Positions 52,055 through 59,667 of a DNA stretch of 64,000 nt are shown here, piece after piece; positions within the stretch are counted from its first letter, which is position 1, and each line of letters opens with the position of its first letter. Origin of the DNA: Lewinellaceae bacterium (lineage in GTDB: Bacteria > Bacteroidota > Bacteroidia > Chitinophagales > Saprospiraceae); assembly GCA_020636435.1 (NCBI GenBank), contig JACJXX010000001.1, positions 4,874,501 to 4,938,500 on the forward strand, written 5' to 3'. A program made the position numbers and the translations under genes. A model generated the notes under the pieces. It did no database searches, had not been told where the DNA came from, and saw only the letters and a list, made by a program, of their open reading frames with translations.

Positions 52055-52958
52055 CCCTATATTCAACCACATCAAACCCGCACCCAACGTGGCAACCACC
52101 GCAAAACACCTTCACAAAAGCACCCGGGAAGTAGTAATAACCCGGATAGAAAACGGGCAGGCCCTGGCCCGAACCGACACCATTGCCCGGGAAGAGCCCT
52201 TAGAAATCAGGCTCGCCTACGGCCCGAAGGGGCAGCGCCAAAGCCGAAGCCTGGCCGTCACCATGCGCACGCCCGGTCAGGACGAGGAGCTGGCCGCCGG
52301 CTTCCTCTTTACGGAAGGCATCATCGGCAAGGCTGCTGACATCAAAGCGATGCGGCATGTGGGAGAAGCGTTGGCGGAGGAAGCCCGCGAGAACATCCTC
52401 CTGGTGGAACTCGCCGAGGAGTTGCCCGTCGACTTCGACAAACTGAACCGACACTTTTATACTTCTTCCAGTTGCGGCGTATGTGGCAAGGCCTCCATTG
52501 ATATGGTGCGCTCAGTGTCCTGTTATTTCCCCCGGCGCGATCATCCCCTGATCCAGGCTTCCACGCTACAGGCGCTGCCGGGAAAATTGTCCCGGCAGCA
52601 GGCCATCTTCGAATGCACCGGCGGCATTCACGCCGCCGCCAGCTTCAGCCCGGAAGGGGAACTGCTGATGGTGCGGGAAGACGTTGGCCGCCACAATGCC
52701 CTGGATAAGCTCATTGGGGCTGCCTTGTTCCAAGGCCAAATGCCCCTGCGCGAGCAGGCCATCCTGCTCAGCGGCCGCCTCAGCTTCGAGCTGGTGCAGA
52801 AGTCGGTGATGGCGGGGGTGCCTATTTTGGCGGCTGTGGGGGCGCCTTCCAGCCTGGCGGTTGAACTGGCGGAGGAGTACGGGATGACGCTGGTGGGCTT
52901 TTTAAGGGGGTCGGCTTTTAATGTGTATGGCGGGGAGGGGCGGGTGGCCCTGATTTGA
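52020..52958 (+). CDS. fdhD: formate dehydrogenase accessory sulfurtransferase FdhD
   Basis: 312 residues as drawn. Family motifs: AREEPLEIRLAYG, RTPGQDEELAAGFLFTEGII, the paired-Cys loop SSSCGVCGKAS that carries persulfide, TGGIHAAA, REDVGRHNALDKLIGAAL and the C-terminal GFLRGSAFNVYGG. It passes sulfur from a cysteine desulfurase to the molybdenum cofactor of formate dehydrogenase. Residues 1-11 are encoded by the inserted 88-bp element, so the native start is probably GTG 52089 and the ATG at 52020 is either an acquired start or unused. No formate dehydrogenase gene lies in the window. Confidence 0.9.
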   Translation: MCAAISTDLTHPPIFNHIKPAPNVATTAKHLHKSTREVVITRIENGQALARTDTIAREEPLEIRLAYGPKGQRQSRSLAVTMRTPGQDEELAAGFLFTEGIIGKAADIKAMRHVGEALAEEARENILLVELAEELPVDFDKLNRHFYTSSSCGVCGKASIDMVRSVSCYFPRRDHPLIQASTLQALPGKLSRQQAIFECTGGIHAAASFSPEGELLMVREDVGRHNALDKLIGAALFQGQMPLREQAILLSGRLSFELVQKSVMAGVPILAAVGAPSSLAVELAEEYGMTLVGFLRGSAFNVYGGEGRVALI

Positions 52959-53106
52959 AGGCTTGCAGTTTTTAGATGAGAACCCACAGTGAATTCTGGA
53001 AAGTCTGATCATTAAATTGAGGTGAATTCCGCATAAATCGGAGGTATTTCTTCCTGGAACTGTTCTATAACCTTAAATTGTTTTTGCAAAAAAAAGGAAA
53101 ACCGTC

Positions 53107-53352
53107 ATGAACGAAAATGAATTATTGAGCCGCATCACAATTGATCCATTAATCTGCCATGGAAAACCATGTATTCGTGGCTTGCGCTATCCAGTATCCA
53201 GTATTCTGGAATATTTGGCAGCTGGAGATACTGTTGAAGATATCTTGGCAGAGTTTGCTGACCTGGAAGAGGAAGATATTAAGGCTTGCCTGGCATTCGC
53301 AGTTTTGGCGGTAAACACCAAAGGCAGTATTGTAATACCGTACGCTGCATGA
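53107..53352 (+). CDS. DUF433-family antitoxin without an adjacent toxin
   Basis: 81 residues: RITIDPLICHGKPCIRGLRYPVSSILEYLAAGDTVEDILAEFADLEEEDIKACL is the DUF433 core. A second copy of the family is at 47110. No DUF5615/PIN gene follows: downstream there is only an open stretch from ATG 53349 overlapping the convergent DUF1028 gene. So it is an orphan, perhaps after loss of the toxin. Confidence 0.8.
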   Translation: MNENELLSRITIDPLICHGKPCIRGLRYPVSSILEYLAAGDTVEDILAEFADLEEEDIKACLAFAVLAVNTKGSIVIPYAA

Positions 53353-53388
53353 GTCTCGCAATCGCAGTCATCGCTGCTAAAGCCAAGC

Positions 53389-54378
53389 TCACTTATTCCC
53401 CATTATCCTCTCCAGCCCCTCCTCATCCACCGTCAGCAACCCATTCTTGGTCAATCTCGGCGTCAGCACTTTCCAGTTGGCGTCCTTTTGGAAAATCTCT
53501 TTGAACATCGGCAGGGCCGCCTCCATCTCGCCGCCGTTGGCCAACGCGATGGCGTGCCAGTACTTCATCTCCAGGTTATCCGGGAACATCGCTTCAGCCG
53601 CGCCATATTCCTCCCGGGCCTTGTCAATATTGCCGCCTTCCACGGCCAGGTCGCCGCGGTTCATGTGTTCGTAGGCGCGGTGTACCTGAAGCAGGCGCTT
53701 GAGTTCCTGAACCGGGTTGGGGTGGTCATCCACCCGCAGGTCGACGGGGCGGCCCTCCCAGGCCTTGTCGGTGCGCTCGCCGGAGACGACGATCAGGGCG
53801 GCCGACTGCTTGCCCCGGATGTCCCCGCCTTCTGCCTGCGCAGCTTCCAGGGCAGCGAGGAGGCGCTCGGCCAGGGGTTGCCCTTTGGAGGCTTCGAACG
53901 CCTTGGCCATAGCGGGCCAGACAGTTGCCTTCTCCATCAGGTTGGCTTGCACCGTATAGCCATTGCCGACGTAGTGCCCGGCGGCTTCAATACAGCTCTC
54001 CCCGGTAAAGGCGGCCGCTTCGCCATCCGCGTTCACCATGCCTACCTGCCGGAATTTCTTCCCGGGGTCTTTTTCGGTGAGCATATTCACCGCCTGGGCA
54101 GGGTTGAAGCCCATACTCATCAGATGCAGCCCCTCCGGGCCATAAGCGGGATTGACGAAGGATTGGGTAGCAACCACGCCCACCCCCGGCTCGCCCCAGA
54201 TGACCAGCGTGCCCACGGAAAACCAGTGGGACTGCACCGCAGCGCCCATCTCGCCCGTCTCCGGGTCAAAAGCAACGATGGAGTACGTGTGGGCCAACGG
54301 CTCATTGCCGTAGGGCTGCTGGGCATGGAGTAGGAGGGGAAAACATAAGAGGATAGTGGGAAAGAGGAGGTTTTTCAT
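53389..54378 (-). CDS. secreted DUF1028 Ntn-hydrolase-like protein
   Basis: 329 residues from ATG 54378 with a signal peptide (LLFPTILLCFPLLLHAQ). Residues about 25-215 are the DUF1028 domain (THTYSIVAFDPETGEMGAAV, SHWFSVGTLV, GVVATQSFVNPAYGPEGL), thought to be an Ntn-hydrolase-like fold of unknown substrate. The rest (about 220-329) is helical with TPR-like repeats (AYEHMNRGDLAVEGGNIDKA) that may bind a partner. Single gene, convergent with the DUF433 gene. Confidence 0.85.
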   Translation of the reverse strand: MKNLLFPTILLCFPLLLHAQQPYGNEPLAHTYSIVAFDPETGEMGAAVQSHWFSVGTLVIWGEPGVGVVATQSFVNPAYGPEGLHLMSMGFNPAQAVNMLTEKDPGKKFRQVGMVNADGEAAAFTGESCIEAAGHYVGNGYTVQANLMEKATVWPAMAKAFEASKGQPLAERLLAALEAAQAEGGDIRGKQSAALIVVSGERTDKAWEGRPVDLRVDDHPNPVQELKRLLQVHRAYEHMNRGDLAVEGGNIDKAREEYGAAEAMFPDNLEMKYWHAIALANGGEMEAALPMFKEIFQKDANWKVLTPRLTKNGLLTVDEEGLERIMGNK

Positions 54379-54487
54379 AATTAGTTTTTTATTCTTTAGA
54401 AGCCTGAATACGCTAAACATCGTATACACAATAAAACATGCCTTCTTTTAGCAGAGATTTGTCAGCTTTGGGCGTTAGATTGCAGAT

Positions 54488-54532
54488 TCGCGAAAATCCG
54501 CTACATCCGCGTCAATCCGTGTTCCATCAGTC
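54488..54532. repeat. dispersed ATCCGCG-type repeat, copy 2
   Basis: Matches 37590-37632: a pattern of AATCCGC, CATCCGCG, then ATCCGTGTTCCAT. It ends at the 3' side of the permease gene. Confidence 0.6.
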
Positions 54533-54533
54533 A

Positions 54534-55832
54534 TTACCCCTCCGCCAGCGTCGTCGAAATATCGGTCCGGCTGGCCTGAATGGCCGGCAATATGGCGGCC
54601 AAAAAGCCAATGCCCAGGGCCCCTGCCAGCAGGTAAAGCTCTTCTTTCAAAAACACCATCCCCGAGAACGTATAGCGGTAGGCCTCCTTCATCTGCTCTG
54701 CCAGGATCTCCATCCCGGCGTGGCTCAGGATGATGCCCAGCACATAACCCAACACCGCCAGCAGCAGCCCTTCCAGAACGATCAGCACGAACAGCCGGGC
54801 CGGGGAGGCGCCCATCACCCGCATGAGGGCCAGCTCGTAGCGGCGGTCCCGCAGCGAACTGTAAAGCGAGATGAAAATGCTCAGCCCGGAAACCACCACG
54901 ATGATGATGGCCAGCCAGCGCAGAGCCTTGGTGCCAATCCCCATCAGCGCATACAAGCGGTTGATCTCGATGGCAGGCGTGGCCGCCTGCAAATCTGTAT
55001 TCTCGTTGATGCCGCGCTGCATGTTGAGCGCCTGGAAGTTGGTGCGGCTCTTGAATTTGATCAGGATGGAAGTGATTTCTTTGTCCGGGTAGTCCAGCAA
55101 CGGTTTATCCGAAGGATAGGCGGCTTCATGGGCATGATCCGCTTCCCCTCCGTGCTCCTGATGCGCCTCTTCTTCCTGAGCCCCCTCCTCCTGTTCTGCC
55201 CCTTCGTGCTCATGCACGGCCCAGAAGCTTTGGCTGTTGGTGAGAATGAGCTGGTCAATGACCGATCCGGTGGGTTTCAGGATGCCCACCACTTTGAAGG
55301 CTCCGGCTTTGTCGTGCACGAAGTCGTCTTCCTGGACAAACCCGTGGGAGCTGAAAAAGGCGTCGCCCACTTTCAGGTTCAGGTTCTCGGCTACGGCAGC
55401 GCCGATCGTGGTTTCCAGGGTGGCGTTCCAAACCCGCCCCTTTGCTACTTCCGCTTCGTAAAGCCCCAGGATATCCGGCGTGGTGCCCACGATGCGATAG
55501 CCCTTGTGGCTGTCGCCCATCGAAAGAGGCACCGCTGTTTGGATGAGCGGATGGCCGGGGCGCAGGAAGGGCGTAGCTTCTTTGATGGAAATATTGCCGG
55601 TCGGCGCGTCGATGTGGTACATGCTGCTGAGGATCAATTGCAAGGGGCTGCCCTTGGCGCCTACGACCAGGTCGATGCCCGCCAGGTTCTTGTCGAACTT
55701 ATCCTGCAACTGCTGGTTCAACAGGAAGAGCAGGGAAATCAGGCCCACGCCCAGGGCGAAGAGCACCAGGCTCAGCAGCATGGACAAGGGTTTGTTGGCG
55801 AGGTTTTTCCAGCTAAGGGTAAATAAGTTCAT
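54534..55832 (-). CDS. ABC transporter permease of the MacB/FtsX/LolC type
   Basis: 432 residues with four membrane helices (about 16-40, 313-335, 358-385, 395-420) and a large external domain between the first and second (about 45-300). The pattern and the PAIQASRTDISTTLAEG C-terminus are of the FtsX-like permease family used in lipoprotein release or MacAB-type export. A histidine- and glutamate-rich stretch (about 208-240, EHEGAEQEEGAQEEEAHQ) in the outer loop might bind metal. In a three-gene operon with a lipoprotein and the ATPase, whose gene comes first. Confidence 0.88.
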   Translation of the reverse strand: MNLFTLSWKNLANKPLSMLLSLVLFALGVGLISLLFLLNQQLQDKFDKNLAGIDLVVGAKGSPLQLILSSMYHIDAPTGNISIKEATPFLRPGHPLIQTAVPLSMGDSHKGYRIVGTTPDILGLYEAEVAKGRVWNATLETTIGAAVAENLNLKVGDAFFSSHGFVQEDDFVHDKAGAFKVVGILKPTGSVIDQLILTNSQSFWAVHEHEGAEQEEGAQEEEAHQEHGGEADHAHEAAYPSDKPLLDYPDKEITSILIKFKSRTNFQALNMQRGINENTDLQAATPAIEINRLYALMGIGTKALRWLAIIIVVVSGLSIFISLYSSLRDRRYELALMRVMGASPARLFVLIVLEGLLLAVLGYVLGIILSHAGMEILAEQMKEAYRYTFSGMVFLKEELYLLAGALGIGFLAAILPAIQASRTDISTTLAEG

Positions 55833-55856
55833 ATCTTCTTCAGGTTGTGCAGCCTG

Positions 55857-57011
55857 CTAATGGTAGGCGCCTAATTTTTGTTGAATGAAATTGCCGAGCC
55901 CCTCCGGGCCGGTGTCAAAATAAGCCTCCAGAACCTGATAAGAACGGCTATCTTCTCTGCCGCTTTGCAGCATCAAATGATCGATTCCCCGCTGCCCTTC
56001 TTTTTCATCTGCCAGCTTCATGAACAATCCGGCGACGGCGTAGCGCAGGTCGGTAGTATCATCCATCTTTGTGAGTTCCCAGGGGCGGCCCCAGGGCAGA
56101 TCAGGATGCGCGTCCAGGTGTCTGGCTATCCGTTTCAGGTGCCACTCCAGAGGCTGGCCTATACTGCCGCCGAGGTAGGTGGCCAGGCCTTCCTCCAGCC
56201 AGTAGTGCCGCTCCGGGTAGGCGTCCCTTGCGTAAAGATGGACCACTTCGTGCGGGTACCATTCGGTGCCATTAGCAGCGTGCAGGATGCCATTGTAGGT
56301 TTCTGCCATCCCTCCTGTTTGCTCCTCGGTGAACATAAGCGGCTCGTAGTCGAAGCCATTCATCCTGAACAACTCTTCTGTACTGTCATAAAGGTAGTAA
56401 TCAAAAGCCAGGGGCCCAATATGAAACCGGCCGGAGAGTTGGCGGCTGAACCCGTCCAATGCCTGGGCCAGGCTGTCGTTGAATGAATGCTCGGGCTTGT
56501 ATTGGTAGGTGATGTCTCCCACTTTTCGCTGTAGCCAATGCCGGGTATTCCACTCCAGAGGGCGGAAGAGCCGCAGGGAATCGCCCTCCGGGCGTACATG
56601 TGCATTCAGCAGGATAACGGGTGTCGCATACCGGTTGCTGTCGGTTTTTGCAAAAAATGTTTTCAACACGACCAGGCTGTCTTCCATCCGGCGGGCGCTT
56701 ACCAGCGTAGGTTTCACCTTCGACAATTCCGGATCATAGCTCCGGATCTTCGCGATGATGAGCTGGTCGGGAACCGCATGTTTTTTGCGCTCAGCAGCTG
56801 ACCAACAGGCTTCGGTTTGCAGGCGGATCACGCGCTCGTTCAGGTAGCGCTCCCACAATTGAATGGCTTGCCGGATTAACGGCTCCTCCTGATTGGATAC
56901 CGTTTCACTGACGTGAATAGAGACCCAGGCGGTTTCTTCCGGCTGTAGCTCCCGGGAGGTGCAGCTCAGTGAAAACCAGCAACATGCTATGAGGAAGGCC
57001 AGTCTGAGCAT
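55857..57011 (-). CDS. lipoprotein with putative gluzincin (peptidase MA-like) domain
   Basis: 384 residues; signal peptide with lipobox FSLSC (Cys17). In the C-terminal half PHEVVHLYARDAYPE (HExxH, about 254) is followed by HYWLEEGLATYLGG (third ligand Glu), the arrangement of peptidase MA-like zinc peptidases. The N-terminal half (about 30-200) is unassigned. The gene is 4 bp downstream of the ATPase gene and 24 bp upstream of the permease gene, so the peptidase is probably made with the exporter and could process its substrate. Confidence 0.75.
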   Translation of the reverse strand: MLRLAFLIACCWFSLSCTSRELQPEETAWVSIHVSETVSNQEEPLIRQAIQLWERYLNERVIRLQTEACWSAAERKKHAVPDQLIIAKIRSYDPELSKVKPTLVSARRMEDSLVVLKTFFAKTDSNRYATPVILLNAHVRPEGDSLRLFRPLEWNTRHWLQRKVGDITYQYKPEHSFNDSLAQALDGFSRQLSGRFHIGPLAFDYYLYDSTEELFRMNGFDYEPLMFTEEQTGGMAETYNGILHAANGTEWYPHEVVHLYARDAYPERHYWLEEGLATYLGGSIGQPLEWHLKRIARHLDAHPDLPWGRPWELTKMDDTTDLRYAVAGLFMKLADEKEGQRGIDHLMLQSGREDSRSYQVLEAYFDTGPEGLGNFIQQKLGAYH

Positions 57012-57015
57012 AAGG

Positions 57016-57645
57016 TCAGTACAATTCTATCTGATGGGGAAATTTTTCCTTCAGGCGGCTATCGTGGGTGACGACCAACAGGGTGGCCCCCACAGCCCTG
57101 GCCTGCTCTTCCAACAGGTGGGCCACTTTATCGCAGTTGGCGTCGTCCAGCGCGGAGGTCGGCTCGTCCGCCAGGATGATGGCCGGGCGGTTGACGATGG
57201 CGCGGGCGATGGAGGCCCGCTGCTGTTCGCCCACGCTGAGGTTGTCCGGCTTGGCGTACAACTTGTGTTGCAGGTTGAGGCGTTCCAGCAGTTCCTCGAT
57301 CCGCGGGCGGTCCGGGCGCAGGCCCGCCAGTTGCTGCGCCAGGATGAGGTTTTCCTCCAGGGTGAGCGATCGCACAAAGTGGGCCGTCTGAAAGATGATG
57401 CCGATCTTCTGCCCGCGGAACCGGTCGGTCGCGGAGGCAGAAAGCTTGTTCAGCTCGGTATCGGCCACTTTTACCGTTCCCTTTTGGGGAGAGAGCAGGC
57501 CGCCGAGCAGGTGCAAAAGGGTCGTCTTGCCGCTGCCCGACTGCCCCAGGAGCAGCCAGTGTTCTCCTTTCTGGCATTGGATGTCGGGAAAAGTGAGCAC
57601 TGCTTTCTTATCGTAGGAATATTCCAGGTTGTGTGTTGCTAACAT
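57016..57645 (-). CDS. ABC transporter ATP-binding protein (LolD/MacB type)
   Basis: 209 residues, the usual size. Walker A GQSGSGKTTLLHLLGG (about 34-49), Q-loop FQTAHF, signature LSVGEQQRASIARA (about 135-148), Walker B IILADEPTSALDD (about 155-167) and H-loop VTHDSRL. It powers the permease at 54534. First gene of the operon; ATG 57645. Whether substrate is a lipoprotein or a small molecule is not visible. Confidence 0.9.
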   Translation of the reverse strand: MLATHNLEYSYDKKAVLTFPDIQCQKGEHWLLLGQSGSGKTTLLHLLGGLLSPQKGTVKVADTELNKLSASATDRFRGQKIGIIFQTAHFVRSLTLEENLILAQQLAGLRPDRPRIEELLERLNLQHKLYAKPDNLSVGEQQRASIARAIVNRPAIILADEPTSALDDANCDKVAHLLEEQARAVGATLLVVTHDSRLKEKFPHQIELY

Positions 57646-57665
57646 GCTGCAAATATAGTAATCTT

Positions 57666-57715
57666 AGGCTTGACAAGTTTCCTGCGAGCTGCCATTGAAC
57701 AAACTTGTCAAGCCT
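57666..57715. repeat. hairpin repeat, AGGCTTGACAAGTTT family, copy 2
   Basis: Perfect 15-bp inverted pair AGGCTTGACAAGTTT (57666-57680) / 57701-57715 around a 20-base loop. Copy 1 is at 27354-27399 in the rnf operon. Here it lies between the ABC operon start and the 3' end of the toxin-antitoxin cluster. Confidence 0.8.
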
Positions 57716-57725
57716 TTCGGAGGGC

Positions 57726-57896
57726 TCACCCCCGCCTTTTAGAAAAGAAATAAAACAACGCCGTCGGAATGCTGAAAAACAGGGCGGCGAGCGTCCACAA
57801 TAATTTACCGGGGATGCTAACGGAGTGGTCTTCATACCACACCGTATAAAATACCCAAAAAAAGCAGAGCAGGCTGATCAGGGCGATGAATTTCAT
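57726..57896 (-). CDS. 56-residue two-helix membrane protein
   Basis: ATG 57896 to TGA 57726-57728. Two membrane helices (about 3-19 and 34-52) are separated by a polar loop EDHSVSIPG. The ATG overlaps the stop of the nucleotidyltransferase gene by 4 bp (57893-57896), so it is translationally coupled to that gene. No family recognised. Confidence 0.6.
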   Translation of the reverse strand: MKFIALISLLCFFWVFYTVWYEDHSVSIPGKLLWTLAALFFSIPTALFYFFSKRRG

Positions 57897-58558
57897 AGGT
57901 TGTTTTTTTCCAGGTGCCGTATGTCGTTGAAGTCTTTGGCGCGGCCCGAGGCATGCTTGGCCTTCAGCAGGTCCTCCCGGCTGAGCAGCCTGACGGATAG
58001 CCCTTCGTCTAGTTTAACCGTTGCGGCCCTGGGGAAAGCTTCTTTAAAGGAAAGGCCCTTTACTTTAGTCATGATGTCAATGCTAATCGGAGAAGTCCCA
58101 AATGTGAAAACATCAAATTTGGAGGTGTCCAGGAAGTTCTCTCTGGTCATATCGAATACCGGCATGCCGAAAGACTGAAATGCCTTTACAAGCCTGTTGT
58201 AGTTTTCTTCAGAAGGGTTAACCCAGATATCCATGTCGCCGGTGGTTCGGGTATAGCCGTGGAGAATTACGGCATAACCGCCCACCAGGAGATACGCTAC
58301 TTCATTTCGTTCCAGAGCCTGAATGAACTCCAGAAAATCCTGATAAAAAGACTCGTTTCTCATTCGCCTTCTTGCTTTAAAAACGTCCTTTTGAATTTTA
58401 GGCGGGCTACCCGGAGGATAGTTCCAGGCAATCGCATTCAGGCGAACCGCTGCCCTGAGCCGATCAACCGGCGGCCGGCTCAGCCAATAGCTTAGCTGGT
58501 CATCCGCCTCCTCAGCGGTTTGCCGTTTGAATGCCGCCCGGTCTAGTTTGTAATCCAT
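57893..58558 (-). CDS. nucleotidyltransferase-fold protein (AbiEii/DUF6036-like), possible toxin
   Basis: 221 residues. Residues 1-66 form an N-terminal segment often seen as a separate small protein, joined here through a basic ARRRMRN junction. Residues 67-221 are the nucleotidyltransferase: YLLVGGYAVILHGYTRTTGDMDIWV holds the Gly-Gly and DxD metal motif. The C-terminus RAKDFNDIRHLEKNN is the usual DUF6036 end. Such proteins modify tRNA or nucleotides in AbiE/MenT-type toxin systems. Coupled by 4-bp overlap to a two-helix membrane protein downstream on the same strand. Confidence 0.7.
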   Translation of the reverse strand: MDYKLDRAAFKRQTAEEADDQLSYWLSRPPVDRLRAAVRLNAIAWNYPPGSPPKIQKDVFKARRRMRNESFYQDFLEFIQALERNEVAYLLVGGYAVILHGYTRTTGDMDIWVNPSEENYNRLVKAFQSFGMPVFDMTRENFLDTSKFDVFTFGTSPISIDIMTKVKGLSFKEAFPRAATVKLDEGLSVRLLSREDLLKAKHASGRAKDFNDIRHLEKNNL

Positions 58559-58596
58559 TGGATATTGAACTCAAATGATCATATAAATGTAAGATA

Positions 58597-58626
58597 TTGA
58601 ATAACGGGCTAATTTAACGTATCTTG
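58597..58626 (+). promoter_or_regulatory. promoter of vapBC pair 1
   Basis: TTG at 58597-58599 and TATCTTG at 58620-58626, 20 bases apart, upstream of the ATG at 58650. The -7 box is one base short of the full TAnnTTTG consensus. Confidence 0.5.
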
Positions 58627-58649
58627 AAACTTGCAAAATCACAATTGTC

Positions 58650-58844
58650 ATGCAAACGAGTATAAAGGTAGATGATCAATTAATGGATACCGCTTTAGAA
58701 TTAAGTGGGTTTAAAAGCAAGAAAGCTGTTGTTGAGGAAGCTTTAAAGATATTTGTGCAAATGCTTCAGCAAAGGTCCATCCAGGAACTGAGAGGAAAGC
58801 TGAAATGGGAAGGAGACCTGGAACAAATGCGCACCGATAAATGA
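58650..58844 (+). CDS. vapB: VapB-family antitoxin
   Basis: 64 residues. Ribbon-helix-helix-like start (TSIKVDDQLMDTALELSGFKSKKAVVEEALKIF) followed by a short toxin-binding tail ending QMRTDK. The length and the 4-bp overlap (58841-58844) with a PIN toxin gene identify a VapBC operon. AT-rich like its partner. Confidence 0.88.
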   Translation: MQTSIKVDDQLMDTALELSGFKSKKAVVEEALKIFVQMLQQRSIQELRGKLKWEGDLEQMRTDK

Positions 58845-59230
58845 AAATCGTCGATAGCTCCGTTTGGATAGACTATTTCAACGGAAAAATAACCCGGGAA
58901 ACTAATTTGTTACATCAGCTATTGGGCAGTGAACCGGTAAGCATCGGGAATATCATTCTTACTGAAGTATTGCAAGGGTTCTCTTCAGATAAAGACTTTG
59001 ATACCGCAAAAAAATCATTATTAAGCTTGCCCTGCTATCAAATGATAGATACAAATATAGCTTTAAAGAGCGTCGAACATTATCGCTTTCTTAGAAAAAA
59101 GGGGATAACAGTACGTAAAACTATCGACATGATAATCTGCACTTTTTGTATTGAGAATGATGCTTCTTTACTGCATTCGGATAGAGATTTCCAGTTTTTA
59201 GAAACTCATTTGGGATTGAAATGCCTCTAA
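58841..59230 (+). CDS. vapC: VapC-family PIN-domain ribonuclease toxin
   Basis: 129 residues. PIN acidic residues: first Asp in MKIVDSSVWIDYFNG (Asp5), Glu in IILTEVLQGFS (about 47), later Asp pair in TIDMIICTFCIEND and DRDF near the C-terminus. Cleaves tRNA or rRNA when freed from VapB. Gene ends 3 bases before the leader promoter of the ileS region. Confidence 0.88.
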   Translation: MKIVDSSVWIDYFNGKITRETNLLHQLLGSEPVSIGNIILTEVLQGFSSDKDFDTAKKSLLSLPCYQMIDTNIALKSVEHYRFLRKKGITVRKTIDMIICTFCIENDASLLHSDRDFQFLETHLGLKCL

Positions 59231-59232
59231 CC

Positions 59233-59263
59233 TTGACTAGAGGCCATATTTATCCTATTTTTG
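59233..59263 (+). promoter_or_regulatory. promoter of the Ile/His leader
   Basis: TTGACT starts at 59233; TATTTTTG lies at 59256-59263 (TTG to box spacing 20 bases). The leader ATG is at 59282, so the transcript begins about 13 bases before it, a short leader typical of attenuators. Confidence 0.7.
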
Positions 59264-59281
59264 CAAAACTAAAAAGAAAAC

Positions 59282-59347
59282 ATGCATCCAGCACACCACC
59301 ATATAATTATTAGCATTATCATTCCCGACAGCGGTCTGCTGGGCTGA
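59282..59347 (+). promoter_or_regulatory. Ile/His-rich leader peptide of a transcription attenuator
   Basis: 21 codons from ATG 59282 to TGA 59345-59347. Residues 5-7 are three His, 8-10 three Ile, 11 Ser, 12-14 three more Ile, then PDSGLLG, so 9 of 21 residues are His or Ile. A terminator follows 24 bases later. The segment 59333-59340 (GGTCTGCT) can pair with 59381-59388 (GGCAGACT), eight consecutive pairs including two G-U, which would break the terminator. The next genes are a toxin-antitoxin pair and then ileS, so stalling at Ile codons is a sensible signal. Confidence 0.65.
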
Positions 59348-59370
59348 TGTGCTGATAATTGTACACTACA

Positions 59371-59407
59371 AAAAAGCTCTGGCAGACTAAGTTTGCCAGA
59401 GCTTTTT
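59371..59407 (+). terminator. attenuator terminator downstream of the leader peptide
   Basis: AAAAAGCTCTGGCA (59371-59384) pairs perfectly with 59394-59407 over 14 bp, loop of 9 bases, with a T-run in and after the right arm. It follows the leader stop codon and precedes the antitoxin gene. Confidence 0.85.
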
Positions 59408-59423
59408 TGTTTGTGTATTTTTG
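59393..59423 (+). promoter_or_regulatory. promoter of toxin-antitoxin pair 2
   Basis: TTG at 59393-59395 (inside the terminator's right half) and TATTTTTG at 59416-59423, spacing 20 bases, before the ATG at 59443. The pair can thus be transcribed independently of the leader. Confidence 0.55.
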
Positions 59424-59442
59424 TACCCTAAAATTCAGGAAC

Positions 59443-59667
59443 ATGACCATCAAAGAAAGGATTTTGTTGGACCTTGCGGAAATCGGGAATTCCAAGTTAT
59501 TGTACCAAATCTTTGAATTTGTCCATCTCATTAAGAAAAACATCCAGACGGGAGAAGGAAACATGAAAAAAGTCTTAACATTTTCGGGTTCTCTTCCTGA
59601 TGAAGATGCTATACAAATACAGAAAGACATTTCCAAAGAGTTCAACAAAATTGAAGGAGAGTGGTGA
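59443..59667 (+). CDS. antitoxin of PIN toxin (DUF2281-like)
   Basis: 74 residues from ATG 59443. The longer frame beginning 59359 would run through the terminator and is rejected. N-terminal helix TIKERILLDLAEIGNSKLLYQIFEFVHLI resembles DUF2281-type antitoxins; C-terminal part (DEDAIQIQKDISKEFNKIEGEW) is the toxin-binding tail. It overlaps the toxin gene start (59661). Confidence 0.75.
   Translation: MTIKERILLDLAEIGNSKLLYQIFEFVHLIKKNIQTGEGNMKKVLTFSGSLPDEDAIQIQKDISKEFNKIEGEW

Noticed and set aside
53349..53504. Possible toxin gene overlapping the orphan DUF433 antitoxin
   Set aside because: The frame lacks any PIN or DUF5615 residues and is mostly antisense to the DUF1028 gene.
59359..59442. 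Upstream extension of the antitoxin start
   Set aside because: This stretch is the terminator hairpin and promoter; the ATG at 59443 is the natural start.
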